Source of the DNA: Anaerobiospirillum succiniciproducens DSM 6400
GTDB lineage: Bacteria > Pseudomonadota > Gammaproteobacteria > Enterobacterales > Succinivibrionaceae
DNA length: 64,000 bases
Assembly: GCF_000482845.1 (NCBI RefSeq)
Contig: NZ_AXWV01000020.1
Coordinates: 1-64,000 of the forward strand
Direction: 5' to 3'
This document shows positions 18,329 through 28,787 of the stretch, in pieces (positions within the stretch are counted from its first letter, which is position 1; each line of letters opens with the position of its first letter). A model generated the notes under the pieces. That model made no database searches, was not told the DNA's origin, and saw only the letters and a program-made list of their open reading frames with translations. The translations under genes and the position numbers were made by a program.

Positions 18329-19540
18329 CGCTAAAACTTAAGCTTTGGCAAAAAGCACTTACAACTTCTACTCAGCATCAGTCTAAACAAGTCTTAATAG
18401 AAAAGTACTTAAGACGCAGCGCCTTTAAAAAATGGCCTAGTCACTAACATAAGCCCTTTTTAAAGTAAGACTCCTTAAGCTTTAGAGTTATTAGTACAGA
18501 CTCGAATCTGCTAAAAACTAACACGCTTAGCTGACACTATACAGCCCATCAGTGGTATGGCTATTTGTAAAAAGCAAACAGCACTCTGACCAATGGTTTG
18601 TTTGAAGAAACCCTGCACAGGGTATTGGCCTAGTGAATTTACCATGAAAAGCCCCCATGCGACCATAAGACGTGATCAGATCATTGAGGATAGTCATAGA
18701 TCTAAAAAACTCTTTGCACATCCTCAAGAACTTATGCATAGCAGCTCATCAAAAAATCGCCATTGCCATCTACACAATATAACTGTATCTATTTGTATGT
18801 AAGCTTTTTGATGCAATAGCCATTTATAAACATAAACAGCTCCTCATCTTTTCAACAAAAACAGAGCCATCCACCTACGCAATAGATACCAAGAGCTAGC
18901 TCATAGCATCAAAACCTAGCTGCACCACAAATCTTCCCATGAGGTCTCATAGACCATCAGACTAGTCAAAATCACCATAAGCACATGATTCATTTCCGAG
19001 CATCTGACTGCCTGACTAGTAATCCAGCCAACAAAAGCTCAACAACCACTGCGAGAGCACACTAAACAAACCGCAACGACGCGCCATCTGCCAATCTATC
19101 CAATCAGGGTCGTACCAAAGTGTAATCTATCCAACCAGAGCCGTACCAAAGTGTAATCTATCCAATCAGGCCTGCAACCACGCGCAATCACGCCCTTCAA
19201 GGACATTAACTCGGATACCGCTTGATGTGATAGGCTCATGGACAAAAGTGATGAGCGCAAATTCACCTCAACAGCGAGGAGCGCAAGCAAAAGCAATCAA
19301 GCTAGCACGCTGCAAACATGTAGCAGCGAGCAACAAACATGCAGTAGCAAGCAGCTGGCTGCAAGATAAGAGCGGATGGGGCTTTTTTAAGCTTGAGAAG
19401 AGGGGCTGTGTTTGCCATGAAATGCGGCGGGGCTAAAGCTAGGAATAGTATGCGTGCTTATGTGCAAATTAGGCGCGATCTTGAAAATAGGGCGGTGCAA
19501 AAGATTCAAAGGGGCTTAGCTTGTGAATGGCTAAAAGCAA
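18329..19540. other. Intergenic region with 31-bp repeats
   Basis: About 1.2 kb without a convincing gene. Short frames here are rich in Lys/Ala or Cys and lack ribosome sites. It contains the 31-bp repeat at 19093-19170 and CAAGCA-rich low-complexity stretches at 19280-19370. Confidence 0.45.
19093..19170. repeat. 31-bp tandem repeat, 2.5 copies
   Basis: Units start with AATCTATCCAA at 19093, 19124 and 19155 and contain GTACCAAAGTGT. The second unit differs from the first at a few positions. Confidence 0.75.
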
Positions 19541-19562
19541 AGCAGCAGCCTAAGGCTGCTGC
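19541..19562 (-). terminator. Terminator after the murein endopeptidase
   Basis: Minus strand: GCAGCAGCC-TTA-GGCTGCTGC then TTTGCTTTT. It overlaps the region just after the stop codon at 19570. Confidence 0.75.
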
Positions 19563-19569
19563 AATAATA

Positions 19570-21312
19570 TTATTTAGTCTTGGACAGAGCGAGATTGTCG
19601 TTCTTAAGGTCGGCCCTGAGAATCTTTACGTTATTGGCAAAGGCCTCACGCTGCTCTCGGGCCAAGTTTGGATGATTGGAACTTGGTAGGTCAATCTTGA
19701 GCGGATCTACAGGACGGTCGTTAATACGAATCTCGTAGTGTAAGTGTGGGCCAGTGGTTCGGCCAGTATTACCAGAACGAGCAATGAGCTGACCTACGAT
19801 AACCTTTTGACCCATCTTGACCTCAGCTTTAGACAGGTGCATGTACACAGTGGAGAAATTGTTAGCGTGGCTAACAATTACATAGTAACCTGCAGCTCTT
19901 TGATAGCCTGAGAAAGTTACAGTACCGTCTGCTGGGGCGTAAATTGGGGTACCCACGGCGGCCTTAAAGTCCACACCATTGTGCGGACTAATACGGCGGG
20001 TAACAGGGTGACGTCGCTGTGGATTGAAGTGGGAGTTAACCTTAACTTCACCTGCTAGAGGGAAACGACGGAAAATACCTGCTGTTGGGGTGTACTCATT
20101 CTCACCGTAGTAGTTGCGATCTTCAGGGTTCATGAAGGTCTCAAAACTACCCTTGGAAGTATCCAATCTAACCGCGTAGATGAGGGCATCAGTGCCGATG
20201 CCGCTAAAGAGAACACGGAACTTGTCGCCAGCCTTAAGCTTAGTGGTGGCGATCTTGTTTTTGAAAATATCGTTAATCGATCTGATCTCAGATGGAGTAA
20301 GACCAGCTCTATGAGCTGCAGTCTTGAAGCTTTCACCCTTCTTGATCTCGTTAATTACTAAACGAGGACGATTAGGGTTTTTGTTCATGGCTTTTTCAAG
20401 CGCAATACGTTCGGCAAGCTGTTTAGCAGCTAAAGCATCACGCTCAGCACGCTCTTTTGCAGCTTGAACTGCCAGCGGCATCTTGTCGGCATTTGAAATG
20501 GCTGCTAAGGCTGACTCTTCAGCATGGCTACCAATAGCCTCGTACACTACATGGAAGTCATCAGTAGCAGTTAAACGAGTAAAGCGTACCTGCTGAGTCT
20601 TAGAGATAGGCTTAACCATCTCTTTGACCACATTGTCATCATCGATCAAGAAGTAAATTGGATCACCGATGTTAAGGCGCAGATCGCGCTTCTTTGCGAC
20701 CTTGGTGACGCGGTTTAAGGTGGCGTATGGCAAGTTTAGGTATGTGAAAATGCCAGAAAGGCTATCACCACGGCGTACAGTTTGACGATACCATGTGCCA
20801 GTTGGGCGCTGATAGACTTCTTGTGTTGCGCCTTCACTTGCGATGAGCTCATCATCATCTTCATCACTCGTGCCTTCGACAGCTTCTTTAGTGCCATCAG
20901 CCCAAGTACCCTCAACTGTATTGCCAAGTACAGCATTAACAGTATCTTTTGCACCTTCAAAGATTTGGTCTAAGGTGTCCGGATCTGCAGGGGTGGATGA
21001 ACTAAAGTAACGGCTTGGGATGTCGTAATCTTCGTAGTTTTCTTGATGAGTGCCTACAGTTTGATTTTGTGCAGCATACTCATTACTACTTTGATCGGTG
21101 GCAAGGTAAGCCTCTTCACCAGCGCGAATCGAGGCGCTGTTTTCAGAGAAGCGTTCCCATGTTGATGGCATTGGTAGCACTAGGACTGCACATACAATTA
21201 CGACAGATCCTACGCCAAGGATATGTTTTCGAGGCAGAATGAAAGGCGTCGCATCCGTGTGTGCAACGAAATCCTCGTGTGTCATTCTGTTCGTAACTTT
21301 GATATTCAACAT
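19570..21312 (-). CDS. mepM: Murein DD-endopeptidase, MepM/YebA-like (M23)
   Basis: Cell-wall hydrolase of the M23 (LytM) zinc peptidase family that cleaves peptide cross-links to allow sacculus growth. A single N-terminal membrane segment (ILGVGSVVIVCAVLVLPMP) anchors it with the rest in the periplasm. An OapA/LysM-like region follows (RRGDSLSGIFTYLNLPY), then a second LysM-like part (KKGESFKTAAHRAGL) and the C-terminal M23 domain with zinc ligands in SPHNGVDF and the GPHLHYEIR motif; all key residues are present. The start is uncertain: the ATG at 21312 or 21285 gives the usual short cytoplasmic N-terminus, while a longer frame adds 51 hydrophobic residues. No good ribosome site precedes any of them. 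znuABC, a common neighbour of mepM, is absent here. Confidence 0.9.
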   Translation of the reverse strand: MLNIKVTNRMTHEDFVAHTDATPFILPRKHILGVGSVVIVCAVLVLPMPSTWERFSENSASIRAGEEAYLATDQSSNEYAAQNQTVGTHQENYEDYDIPSRYFSSSTPADPDTLDQIFEGAKDTVNAVLGNTVEGTWADGTKEAVEGTSDEDDDELIASEGATQEVYQRPTGTWYRQTVRRGDSLSGIFTYLNLPYATLNRVTKVAKKRDLRLNIGDPIYFLIDDDNVVKEMVKPISKTQQVRFTRLTATDDFHVVYEAIGSHAEESALAAISNADKMPLAVQAAKERAERDALAAKQLAERIALEKAMNKNPNRPRLVINEIKKGESFKTAAHRAGLTPSEIRSINDIFKNKIATTKLKAGDKFRVLFSGIGTDALIYAVRLDTSKGSFETFMNPEDRNYYGENEYTPTAGIFRRFPLAGEVKVNSHFNPQRRHPVTRRISPHNGVDFKAAVGTPIYAPADGTVTFSGYQRAAGYYVIVSHANNFSTVYMHLSKAEVKMGQKVIVGQLIARSGNTGRTTGPHLHYEIRINDRPVDPLKIDLPSSNHPNLAREQREAFANNVKILRADLKNDNLALSKTK

Positions 21313-22039
21313 GGTGTGTAAGAGCGAAACAGTTAGGAGAAGTGACAGATACGTAAAAAAACATATCAGACCGTTTCGGAGTGCAGCTCTTAGCACTGCT
21401 AACAACACTGAAAAAACAGTAGCGGAGGGCAGTGGTAAAAGATGCAGCTCGCTGTTGAGTAGCAAGGCACTAGACTAACTTACTACACAAAAAGGGGCAG
21501 TCTACAAGCTTTGTGTATACCTTAGGACTAAGATTGTAGCTGATTTTGTCAGCTATCTAAATAGCGCAGGGCAATTTTGTGCCTAATACAAGCCTAGTTA
21601 GCGGGGAAAACTTTAGCAAAATACAAAAGAATAACTTAGCTTCAAGCTCAAACTTGGATCCCACGATTTGAATACAACACCCCATCTAATGGGCTTTGTG
21701 CATCATCTGAGCACAAGCTATAAGCCCTCTTACCTAAAAATATGATCGCATATGTAAAGCTATCTGATCTTTTGTCAAGGCCGATCCTCAGCTTGTATGA
21801 TCTTTGAAGCCAAGCCCCCTCAAATTAATGCACCAAGACCATATTGCGCTCTAACATCCACATAAAACACTAAAGCCTAAGTAGCAAATGTAATAGCCCA
21901 CGCACGCTCGCAACCACCAATTGCGCAAGAGTACATCAAACTTAGCCACAATCCTCATCCATCATGGGATCGCGACACTCGTTAGGAAAAGACGGAAAAG
22001 TATGAGATAGCATCAAGCTAGAGACTTAGCTTGAGCTTG
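21313..22039. other. Intergenic region, nothing recognised
   Basis: About 700 bp with no protein-like frame. An inverted repeat CAAGCTA/TAGCTTG at 22013-22033 without a T run lies downstream of the small membrane protein. Confidence 0.4.
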
Positions 22040-22327
22040 CTAAAAATCAATATAGAAAACTATGAGGGCTATCAAGATACAGTCACCAGCAACAGCCAAG
22101 GTCACCAAAAAGCCTTTAAAAGTAACTGGGTAGCCAAGTGAGATGTAGTTGCCTAATGGACCACGCTGATTGATGATGGTGCTTTTGGTACGTCTAAACC
22201 ACTCGTCACGGCGATGGGCAAACAAAAAGCGGTAGATGATGCTCACAAGTACGGATGCACACAAAACGATGCCAACCTTAAGCGGTGTAACAGTAAACAA
22301 TAGAGTTCCGATAGAAAACTCGAGCAT
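22040..22327 (-). CDS. Small two-helix membrane protein, no family recognised
   Basis: 95 residues when started at the ATG at 22327, which has GAGGTG five bases upstream; a Met four codons earlier lacks such a site. Two hydrophobic segments are visible: residues ~7-35 (LLFTVTPLKVGIVLCASVLVSIIYRFLF, with a polar spot) and ~72-94 (LVTLAVAGDCILIALIVFYI). A basic stretch lies between them (AHRRDEWFRRTKSTIINQRG), so the loop should be cytoplasmic. No known family was recognised. Its good ribosome site and clean membrane topology make it a likely real gene. Confidence 0.6.
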   Translation of the reverse strand: MLEFSIGTLLFTVTPLKVGIVLCASVLVSIIYRFLFAHRRDEWFRRTKSTIINQRGPLGNYISLGYPVTFKGFLVTLAVAGDCILIALIVFYIDF

Positions 22328-22758
22328 ATAGCACCTCATGAACAGACTATAGCCATATTAACAAGCCATGAGATGAGCTGCAATTGCTACACCATAGCCT
22401 CAAAAGCCGTCATCATCCTTGAGATAACCAAAATAGAAATGGCATAGAGCCTAAATCGAAAATGGCTCTGATGCGTCATTGTGATTATCACGTTACAATA
22501 AAAGTGGATATGTTTTATAAATGAATCACTAAGCTAAGTATTTACTTTCGCTTCAAGTGACATGCGACTAAAGATTTAGCTTCAAGTTCAGTTAGGTTCA
22601 GGCTTTAGCCGTGTGCGCTAGTGTTAGGATCAGACGTTAACCGTCTCTGTTAGTGCGGGAAGGACAGACGTTAACCTTGTCAGCACATGGGGTGCAACGT
22701 GAAGAGCGTGAGCAAATGAAGATTAAAGACGATGGATGGGGTAGCTTGAGATGGGCAT
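22328..22758. other. Intergenic region with short direct repeats
   Basis: No gene. CAGACGTTAACC occurs at about 22632 and 22673 within related ~42-bp stretches. Confidence 0.4.
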
Positions 22759-22794
22759 AAAAAAGAGGCAGATGCGTGAGCATACTGCCTCTTA
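22759..22794 (-). terminator. Terminator of the first SLC13 carrier
   Basis: Minus strand: AAGAGGCAG, 12-13-base loop, CTGCCTCTT followed by a T run. It lies 55 bp after the stop codon. Confidence 0.85.
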
Positions 22795-22848
22795 ATTATC
22801 TTTTGGTTGCTACTTAAGTAGCGAATTTAGTTTCGTATGTAGTTCTTC

Positions 22849-24213
22849 TTAGAGGAAGAAGAAGTATGCACCAATTGCGATTACGAATGAGCATACGATG
22901 TTGAGAACTAAACCGATGCGAATCATGGCAGCCTGTGGAACATAACCGGTACCGAACACAATTGCGTTTGGTGGGGTTGCTACAGGGAGCATGAACGCAC
23001 ATGAAGCACCTAAACCGATGATTAAGGCTAAGCCTAAAGGAGGTGCACCGATGCTCTCAGCAATGGCGATGAACAGAGGAACTAACAGAGCAGCAGATGC
23101 AGTGTTAGAGGTGAACTCTGTTAAGAATACGATGAAGAATGAAACTAACAGACCGATGACGAAGTAGTGCTGGCCTTCGATCAGGAGTACGATACCGTCT
23201 GCCATGATCTGAGATGCACCGGAGTCCTTGAGCACGGCAGAGAGGGTAATACCGCCGCCGAAGAGCATCAGAACGCCCCAATCAGTGTTAGCCTGAACTT
23301 CCTTCCAGCTAATGAGCTTTAAGGCAACTACGATGATAGCTGCAAAGATAGCGATTACAGAGTCGAAAGATGCAATGTTAGCGGTTAAGCCCATCAGAGA
23401 AGAGATGAGTGGGTTTAACTGAGCTGAGAAGATCCAGCACAGAGCAATTGCAACGAAGATGCCTAAGGTTAAGTAACGCTTACCAGTCAACTCGACTTGC
23501 TCATCCTTGAAGTCAACCTTAATCTTGAGGTTAGGACGGAATACAAGGAATAAGCAGATCAGCATAATTGGCATGAGCACAAGCATGAATGGGAAGCCAA
23601 TTACGAACCAGTCAGCAAAGGTCATATGCATGTTAGATGCAACGATGGCGTTTGGTGGGGAACCAACTAAGGTGCCCATACCACCGATAGATGCAGAGAA
23701 TGCGATACCTAACAGCACGAATACGTAAGTGCCCTTGTTCTCTTCATAATTGACGTTAGAGAGCATACCGATAGCCAGTGGTAACATCATAGCTGCAGTT
23801 GCAGTGTTTGACATCCACATGGATAAGAATGCGGTTACAGTGAATAAGAAGAGTACGGACAAGAAGAAATTGCCGCGAGCTAAAGCTAAAATACGCTGAG
23901 CGATAATGCGGTCGATCTTCTGATAGTGCATGGCTGCTGCTAATGCAAATCCACCGAAGAAGAGGTAGATGTTTGGATCAGAGAAGCCGTTTAATGCTTT
24001 GGTTGTTGGAACCAGACCGAGCACGATGGCGAGGACTGGGACAGTGATCGCGGTGATAGTAACGTGTACTGCCTCGGTGAGCCATAAGATACCAACAAAG
24101 AGTAAGAGCGCTAAGCCCTTGTTCTCAGTGTCGCCAAATGGCAGGAAGTTTAAAAGCAGCACAAATAATACTATGTCGGCGATGACGATGTATGACTTAG
24201 TCATAGGGGACAT
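22849..24213 (-). CDS. Sodium:dicarboxylate symporter, SLC13/DASS family
   Basis: Inner-membrane carrier, 454 residues, for C4-dicarboxylates or related anions coupled to sodium. Both signature repeats of the family are intact: SNTATAAMMLP with SPPNAIV in the first half and SNTASAALLVP with TPPNAIVFG in the second; these SNT and PPN motifs build the sodium and substrate sites in VcINDY-type carriers. The length is normal and there is no tail. AAGGAG eight bases before the ATG supports the start. In a succinate-forming organism, succinate/fumarate/malate transport is plausible, but the substrate cannot be read from sequence. It is transcribed alone, divergent from a second carrier 2.3 kb away. 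Confidence 0.92.
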   Translation of the reverse strand: MSPMTKSYIVIADIVLFVLLLNFLPFGDTENKGLALLLFVGILWLTEAVHVTITAITVPVLAIVLGLVPTTKALNGFSDPNIYLFFGGFALAAAMHYQKIDRIIAQRILALARGNFFLSVLFLFTVTAFLSMWMSNTATAAMMLPLAIGMLSNVNYEENKGTYVFVLLGIAFSASIGGMGTLVGSPPNAIVASNMHMTFADWFVIGFPFMLVLMPIMLICLFLVFRPNLKIKVDFKDEQVELTGKRYLTLGIFVAIALCWIFSAQLNPLISSLMGLTANIASFDSVIAIFAAIIVVALKLISWKEVQANTDWGVLMLFGGGITLSAVLKDSGASQIMADGIVLLIEGQHYFVIGLLVSFFIVFLTEFTSNTASAALLVPLFIAIAESIGAPPLGLALIIGLGASCAFMLPVATPPNAIVFGTGYVPQAAMIRIGLVLNIVCSFVIAIGAYFFFL

Positions 24214-26512
24214 ATTATTAACTCCTTGGGATATAGACCTACATCCGCATGCATCAACAGGTCACTCATAGAAATCGGCGGTAGACGATCAAGTAATGCC
24301 GCCGTTTTGCTACAACAGTGCTTTGTACGAAAAAACAATCGAGCTTATGCCTTCAAGTTTTTTGACGGTGGAGCGTCAGGTACAAATTTGTCTGTTGAGC
24401 TCAGTGCTAACCAAAAGCTTCGTATCCCAAAGGAGACTTGCCTTTGCTATCTCTGCTACTTGTCTTAAGGATTGAACTTAGTTACCTAAGTTCGCTCCTT
24501 AATCCAAGTTCACTGCTCCTCTTAGAGGTCTAAGATAAGCTTTGAAGCGGGGCTATGTTGACAGCCAGCTTCTATGAGAAACCTGAACTCGTGCAAGCGA
24601 ATGGCTACAAATTAATGAAATCACCGATTTGAAAACACTCTAGTTGATAATAATTTCCATCTGTATAAGTCATATCTAAAATTATTGGGTTTAGCTCACA
24701 AAAAACCCCTGATCTATCTGATGTTTCTCAGTTTATTGATAAATCGTATCAAGAGCCTATTATTAGCCAGCGTTCTCTACTTATATATATGTGCAGTCGA
24801 TCAAAATTTGGATCCCATAAATTAAGGATTCTTTTCTAAACTGAGTTAATTAAGTCACTTGCCTAAATACCACCTGTTTAGATGCTTTAAACACAAATCA
24901 GTGTGATCTTTGTAGGTTTTGTGCTCTCAAATGGTGCGCTTGGGATACAAGTTTCGGATAAATCTGCCGAAGATCACGCTTAATTGTGTGTAAAAGTTTA
25001 GTGCATTCTTGTATCTATACGGCTATAAACGGCTTATATAAGCCATGTTGAAAGTGATTAATCAGCAACTTAAGTCAATTGAGCAACAAAGTGCAAGCAG
25101 ACCATCACCCAAAAAGTAAACCACACCCCATAAGCCCTCATGCGCAGCGCAAATACGCCACTTTTGCACCCAACACGCCTCCATTTAACAGGCACAAAGT
25201 GCAATTATGTATGCCGTATGTCTTGTCATCCCAAGCCATGAGGGAATCCTTCAAATAGCACTCACAGCATCACTGTGATAGCAAAATACCATGCCATTAG
25301 GCCTTCTTTCTCAAGACAAACTTGCATCAAGCTACTTAATGCAAGGACCTTTCTAAACTAAGTAGCAAGCTTCACGCTCCATCAACTTAATCTGTACCCA
25401 CTCACATAGCGATAAGTCAGCTAGTGAGAAAAGATGCGCTAGCCTCCCACATAGAAATCAGAAAAGCACTGAGCCTCATCTTGCCACGCTAGGTAGTAGC
25501 AAAGCATAGAGCTAGCTCATGCCTACCTGCGTGCTGGCCTGCTCGCTGGTAGTTAAAGTCGAGCTGGCAAGTGATAGTGGGGTTGAAAAGCAGGGCATAC
25601 AGCAGTGAGCTTGAGATCTTAAGCCAGTGGGGAGGCTGTTATGAGTACAGTGATGAAAATGGATGTGGATAAGTTTTGCTTATAAGAATGATGGTACTGA
25701 TGGTCATGCTGCTAAACATATTCTTTCATAGCCATCATCTGGCCATTTTCATGGAGCGCATAATAAGCTTAGGCTAGCTTTGGTAAGGTGATCTGAAGCT
25801 ACAGTACCTCTATACTTCTTTTGCAAATCTTGTGGTGCATTGCATGTGGCTTGGTAAAGGTTGAGGTGTGGTTCAAAGCTGTGGTAATTATCTGAAGCTC
25901 GCTTGCTAATCCTTTATATAGGCTATGTTTAAGAGGGGTGTTTTAGACTGGTACAAAGTGGATAATGTTACGAACTTTTAGTACACCGCCCAATTAAAGG
26001 CATACTTGGCTAAAATTGCGAATATTTTTGCCGTCATTTATGGAGATTTTGCGTTTAATTCCGTATGTATTCACGCTTTGCGTGATAACTAATTAACTGT
26101 GTAGTGTGATCAAAATCCTCGATTTGCACATAAGGCGGGGCTATCATGAACGTATTTGGGAAAACGGCTTATTAGTAAGTGAAGCTATGGTCATTTATAG
26201 TTTTCATTTATAGCTCGTGATTCTCTTTCGGGGGATACAACTAACAACATGTCGCAGCAAATGATGGGAACATATGCTTATGTGCCTAATTTTGCTTGTT
26301 AGTTGGTTGTTTTAGATTTTCAGCATTTAGCTGAATACAACGCATCCATTAGTCAAATCTTGTAGGCATCTAAACTACTTTATTTGTAGGCTACTTAAGC
26401 ACACTCCTTGTAGGATCTGTCCTTTGGCGTATAGATGTCTATTTGGCACTAGCTTAAAACTATGGTTAGTTCTTGGGATTTGTCTTGATGATGCTGGGTT
26501 AAGGATCAACTC
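24214..26512. other. 2.3-kb non-coding region between divergent carriers
   Basis: No frame looks protein-coding and no RNA gene or gene remnant was recognised. The stretch is AT-rich in 24600-25050 and 25900-26450. It contains a near-palindromic TCACAGCATCACTGTGA at about 25260-25276 and several TGTGATC words that could be CRP-type half sites. Its size is unusual for this window and it may hold regulatory RNA or a decayed gene. Confidence 0.4.
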
Positions 26513-28042
26513 ATGGATCACTCAGCAGCAATTATCACATTGTCAGTTTTGGCAGTAGTGGCATTCTTGTTCGTAACCGAACTGATTCCACTAGCTGTAA
26601 CTGCAATGGGTGCCACAGTTGCTTTAGGTGTCTTTGGTGTACTTTCACCAAAAGAAGTGTTTGCAGGACTATCAAACTCAACCGTAGTTCTCTTTGCCGG
26701 TATGTTCGTAGTCGGTGCCGCGATGTTAGAGTCGGGATTGGCGCAACGAATAGGATCTATGGTCGTAAAGAGAGTAGGTACAAAAGAGATACCTTTAATG
26801 GCTGCCATGATGACTCTAACAATCGTCATGTCATCCTTTGCTTCTAATACAGGAACTGTAGCTTGCTTGCTGCCAGTAATTATTGGTATCTGTGTAGCCG
26901 CACGTATTCCTTGCTCTCCATTACTCATGGGTCTTGCTGTTGCTGCTAATACTGGCGGTACTATCACCATGGTAGGCACTCCACCAAACATTATTGCATC
27001 AGCAACTTTAGAGTCATCTAATATGGCTCCGTTTGGTTTCTTTGAGTTCGCCATCATTGGTGTGCCACTGTCAATAATGTCAGTTATCTACATGATGACC
27101 ATTGGCCGCAAGCTCACTCCACATAACTATGCAGATATGGCCTCCGTTGGTACCGTGACTTCCTCAGGTACTCCACGTGCCCGTATGTACTGCATTTTAA
27201 TTCTGCTCTTCGTTATCTACGGTCTGGTATTTGGTATTCCAGGTCTGACTCAGGAAATGGTAGCCGTTATCGGTGCTTTAGCCTGCGTGTTAACTGGTAC
27301 CCTTTCAGAAAAGAAGGCATACCGTGGTATCGACTGGGTTACCATCTTCTTATTTGCTGGTATGCTGCCACTGGCCAACGCCCTCGATAAGACTGGTGCA
27401 GGCGGCATGATCGCTGATGTGGTAGTAGGCTTAATGGGTGATTCTCCAAGCCCATACATGTTCATGGTGGTGCTGTTCACTTTATCCTGTGGTTTAAGTC
27501 AGTTCATGTCCAATACTGCAGCAGCAGCTCTGCTCTGCCCAATTGGCCTGTCTATCGCAGCTAAGATGGGTGCTTCCCCATATCCAGTACTGATGGCTAT
27601 TTCTATCGGCGCATCTTGTGCTTTCACCACTCCAGTTGCTACCCCTCCAAATACCTTAGTTTTAGCACCTGGTAAGTTCAAGTTTATGGACTATGTGCGT
27701 GTTGGCTCTCCTTTAGTAGTGCTCTCACTGCTGGTTTGTGTGGTAGTTATTCCAATGGCTTGGCCTTTCAAGGTTGAGGCAGAAGAGACTCAGGCACAAG
27801 CTGAAGCTACTGCTGTAGTTGAGGTAGTGCAAACTGAGCAAAATCAAGCTCAGGAAGTTGCCCCAAATGCAGATGAGAATGCAGCCGCCGCTGCAGCAGA
27901 CGCTGCCGAGGCTGCAGATGCTGTTGAGGCAGCCCCAGCTGCTGACAACGTTGAGGCCGCTGCAGCAGAAGTTGCTGCTTCTAAGGATGCAGCTGCAGAG
28001 GACGCAGACAAGGCTGCTCCTAGCGACGCAGAAGCTAAGTAA
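26513..28042 (+). CDS. SLC13-type anion permease with Ala-rich C-terminal tail
   Basis: Second carrier of the DASS/SLC13-like ion-transporter superfamily, 509 residues. Motifs: SNTGTVACLLP and GTPPNIIASA in the first half, SNTAAAALLCP and TPPNTLVLAP in the second. Residues ~1-425 are the membrane domain; the last ~85 residues are Ala/Glu/Asp/Val-rich (AAAAADAAEAADAVEAAPAA region) with no counterpart in the family, and would be disordered in the cytoplasm or periplasm. AAGGA seven bases before the ATG sets the start. It is only distantly similar to the carrier at 22849-24213, so this is not a recent duplication. The substrate is unknown (dicarboxylate, sulfate or another anion). Confidence 0.9.
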   Translation: MDHSAAIITLSVLAVVAFLFVTELIPLAVTAMGATVALGVFGVLSPKEVFAGLSNSTVVLFAGMFVVGAAMLESGLAQRIGSMVVKRVGTKEIPLMAAMMTLTIVMSSFASNTGTVACLLPVIIGICVAARIPCSPLLMGLAVAANTGGTITMVGTPPNIIASATLESSNMAPFGFFEFAIIGVPLSIMSVIYMMTIGRKLTPHNYADMASVGTVTSSGTPRARMYCILILLFVIYGLVFGIPGLTQEMVAVIGALACVLTGTLSEKKAYRGIDWVTIFLFAGMLPLANALDKTGAGGMIADVVVGLMGDSPSPYMFMVVLFTLSCGLSQFMSNTAAAALLCPIGLSIAAKMGASPYPVLMAISIGASCAFTTPVATPPNTLVLAPGKFKFMDYVRVGSPLVVLSLLVCVVVIPMAWPFKVEAEETQAQAEATAVVEVVQTEQNQAQEVAPNADENAAAAAADAAEAADAVEAAPAADNVEAAAAEVAASKDAAAEDADKAAPSDAEAK

Positions 28043-28095
28043 ACCAATGAATAAGTGGCATTCATCAGCTTATGAATGACCCTGATCTATGAACA

Positions 28096-28125
28096 AGAGG
28101 CACCGTATGGTGCCTTTTGTCTTTT
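28096..28125 (+). terminator. Terminator of the second SLC13 carrier
   Basis: AGGCACC-GTAT-GGTGCCT followed by TTTGTCTTTT, 55 bp after the stop codon. Confidence 0.85.
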
Positions 28126-28787
28126 AGGTACATGATCTTGTGATCTTTTGATCTTTTTATGCAGAGCCATGATCGCAGCGTAGACAGTTATCAGGCGAGC
28201 GACTAAGCAACTAAGCAACTAAACACGCACGCAAGTAAGTCATCCATCCATCCGTCCATCTTGAGGGCTTGTCATCAATCCTTTGCTATCTTGGTGATCT
28301 TAGGTAAGGGCGATTGGGGATCTTGGAGTGTGCATACCAAGGGTAGTTGGTAAGCTATAGTTGCTTGGTGATCCCTGCCTATGAGACTTTACAATTCTTG
28401 CTTTTATTGAAAATTGGCAGAGCAATTAACAGCAAGATTGCGCAATGGCTCATGTAAACTATAACGGTGTGCACGTTTTGGCGTGACGATTGTTGGTGCC
28501 TAGTGCTAACTAGGGTAAACTTGATACTGGGCATAATGCTATTTGGCGTCTGGGGATTTCACTGCTAAATGGCTACTTGCTCTAATGCGATCACTACAAG
28601 TGACTCAAGGTTTAGATTGAACATCATGGGCGTTTTCAATTTGTTGTACGCCTATGAGTGCAGTTGTCACAACCAGCATCTTCTGTTGCTATGTACTTTA
28701 GTGTTAGTTCAATGCTTTAAGCATTAAGCAAATTTACTTAGGTCATAGCGGCTAAATGATCGCGATGTGGTTGTTTCGGGGGATTTT
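28126..28787. other. Intergenic region upstream of the SHMT-like gene
   Basis: No gene. There is a short microsatellite-like stretch at 28200-28262 (repeated GCAACTAA and CATC words). The region must contain the promoter of the next gene, which was not pinpointed. Confidence 0.4.

Noticed and set aside
19393-19689. 98-codon plus-strand frame
   Set aside because: It runs across the endopeptidase terminator and into its C-terminal codons; Lys/Ala-rich and without family resemblance.
25260-25276. CRP site in the 2.3-kb gap
   Set aside because: The palindrome is spaced and oriented unlike the TGTGA-N6-TCACA consensus; noted only as a half-site-like sequence.
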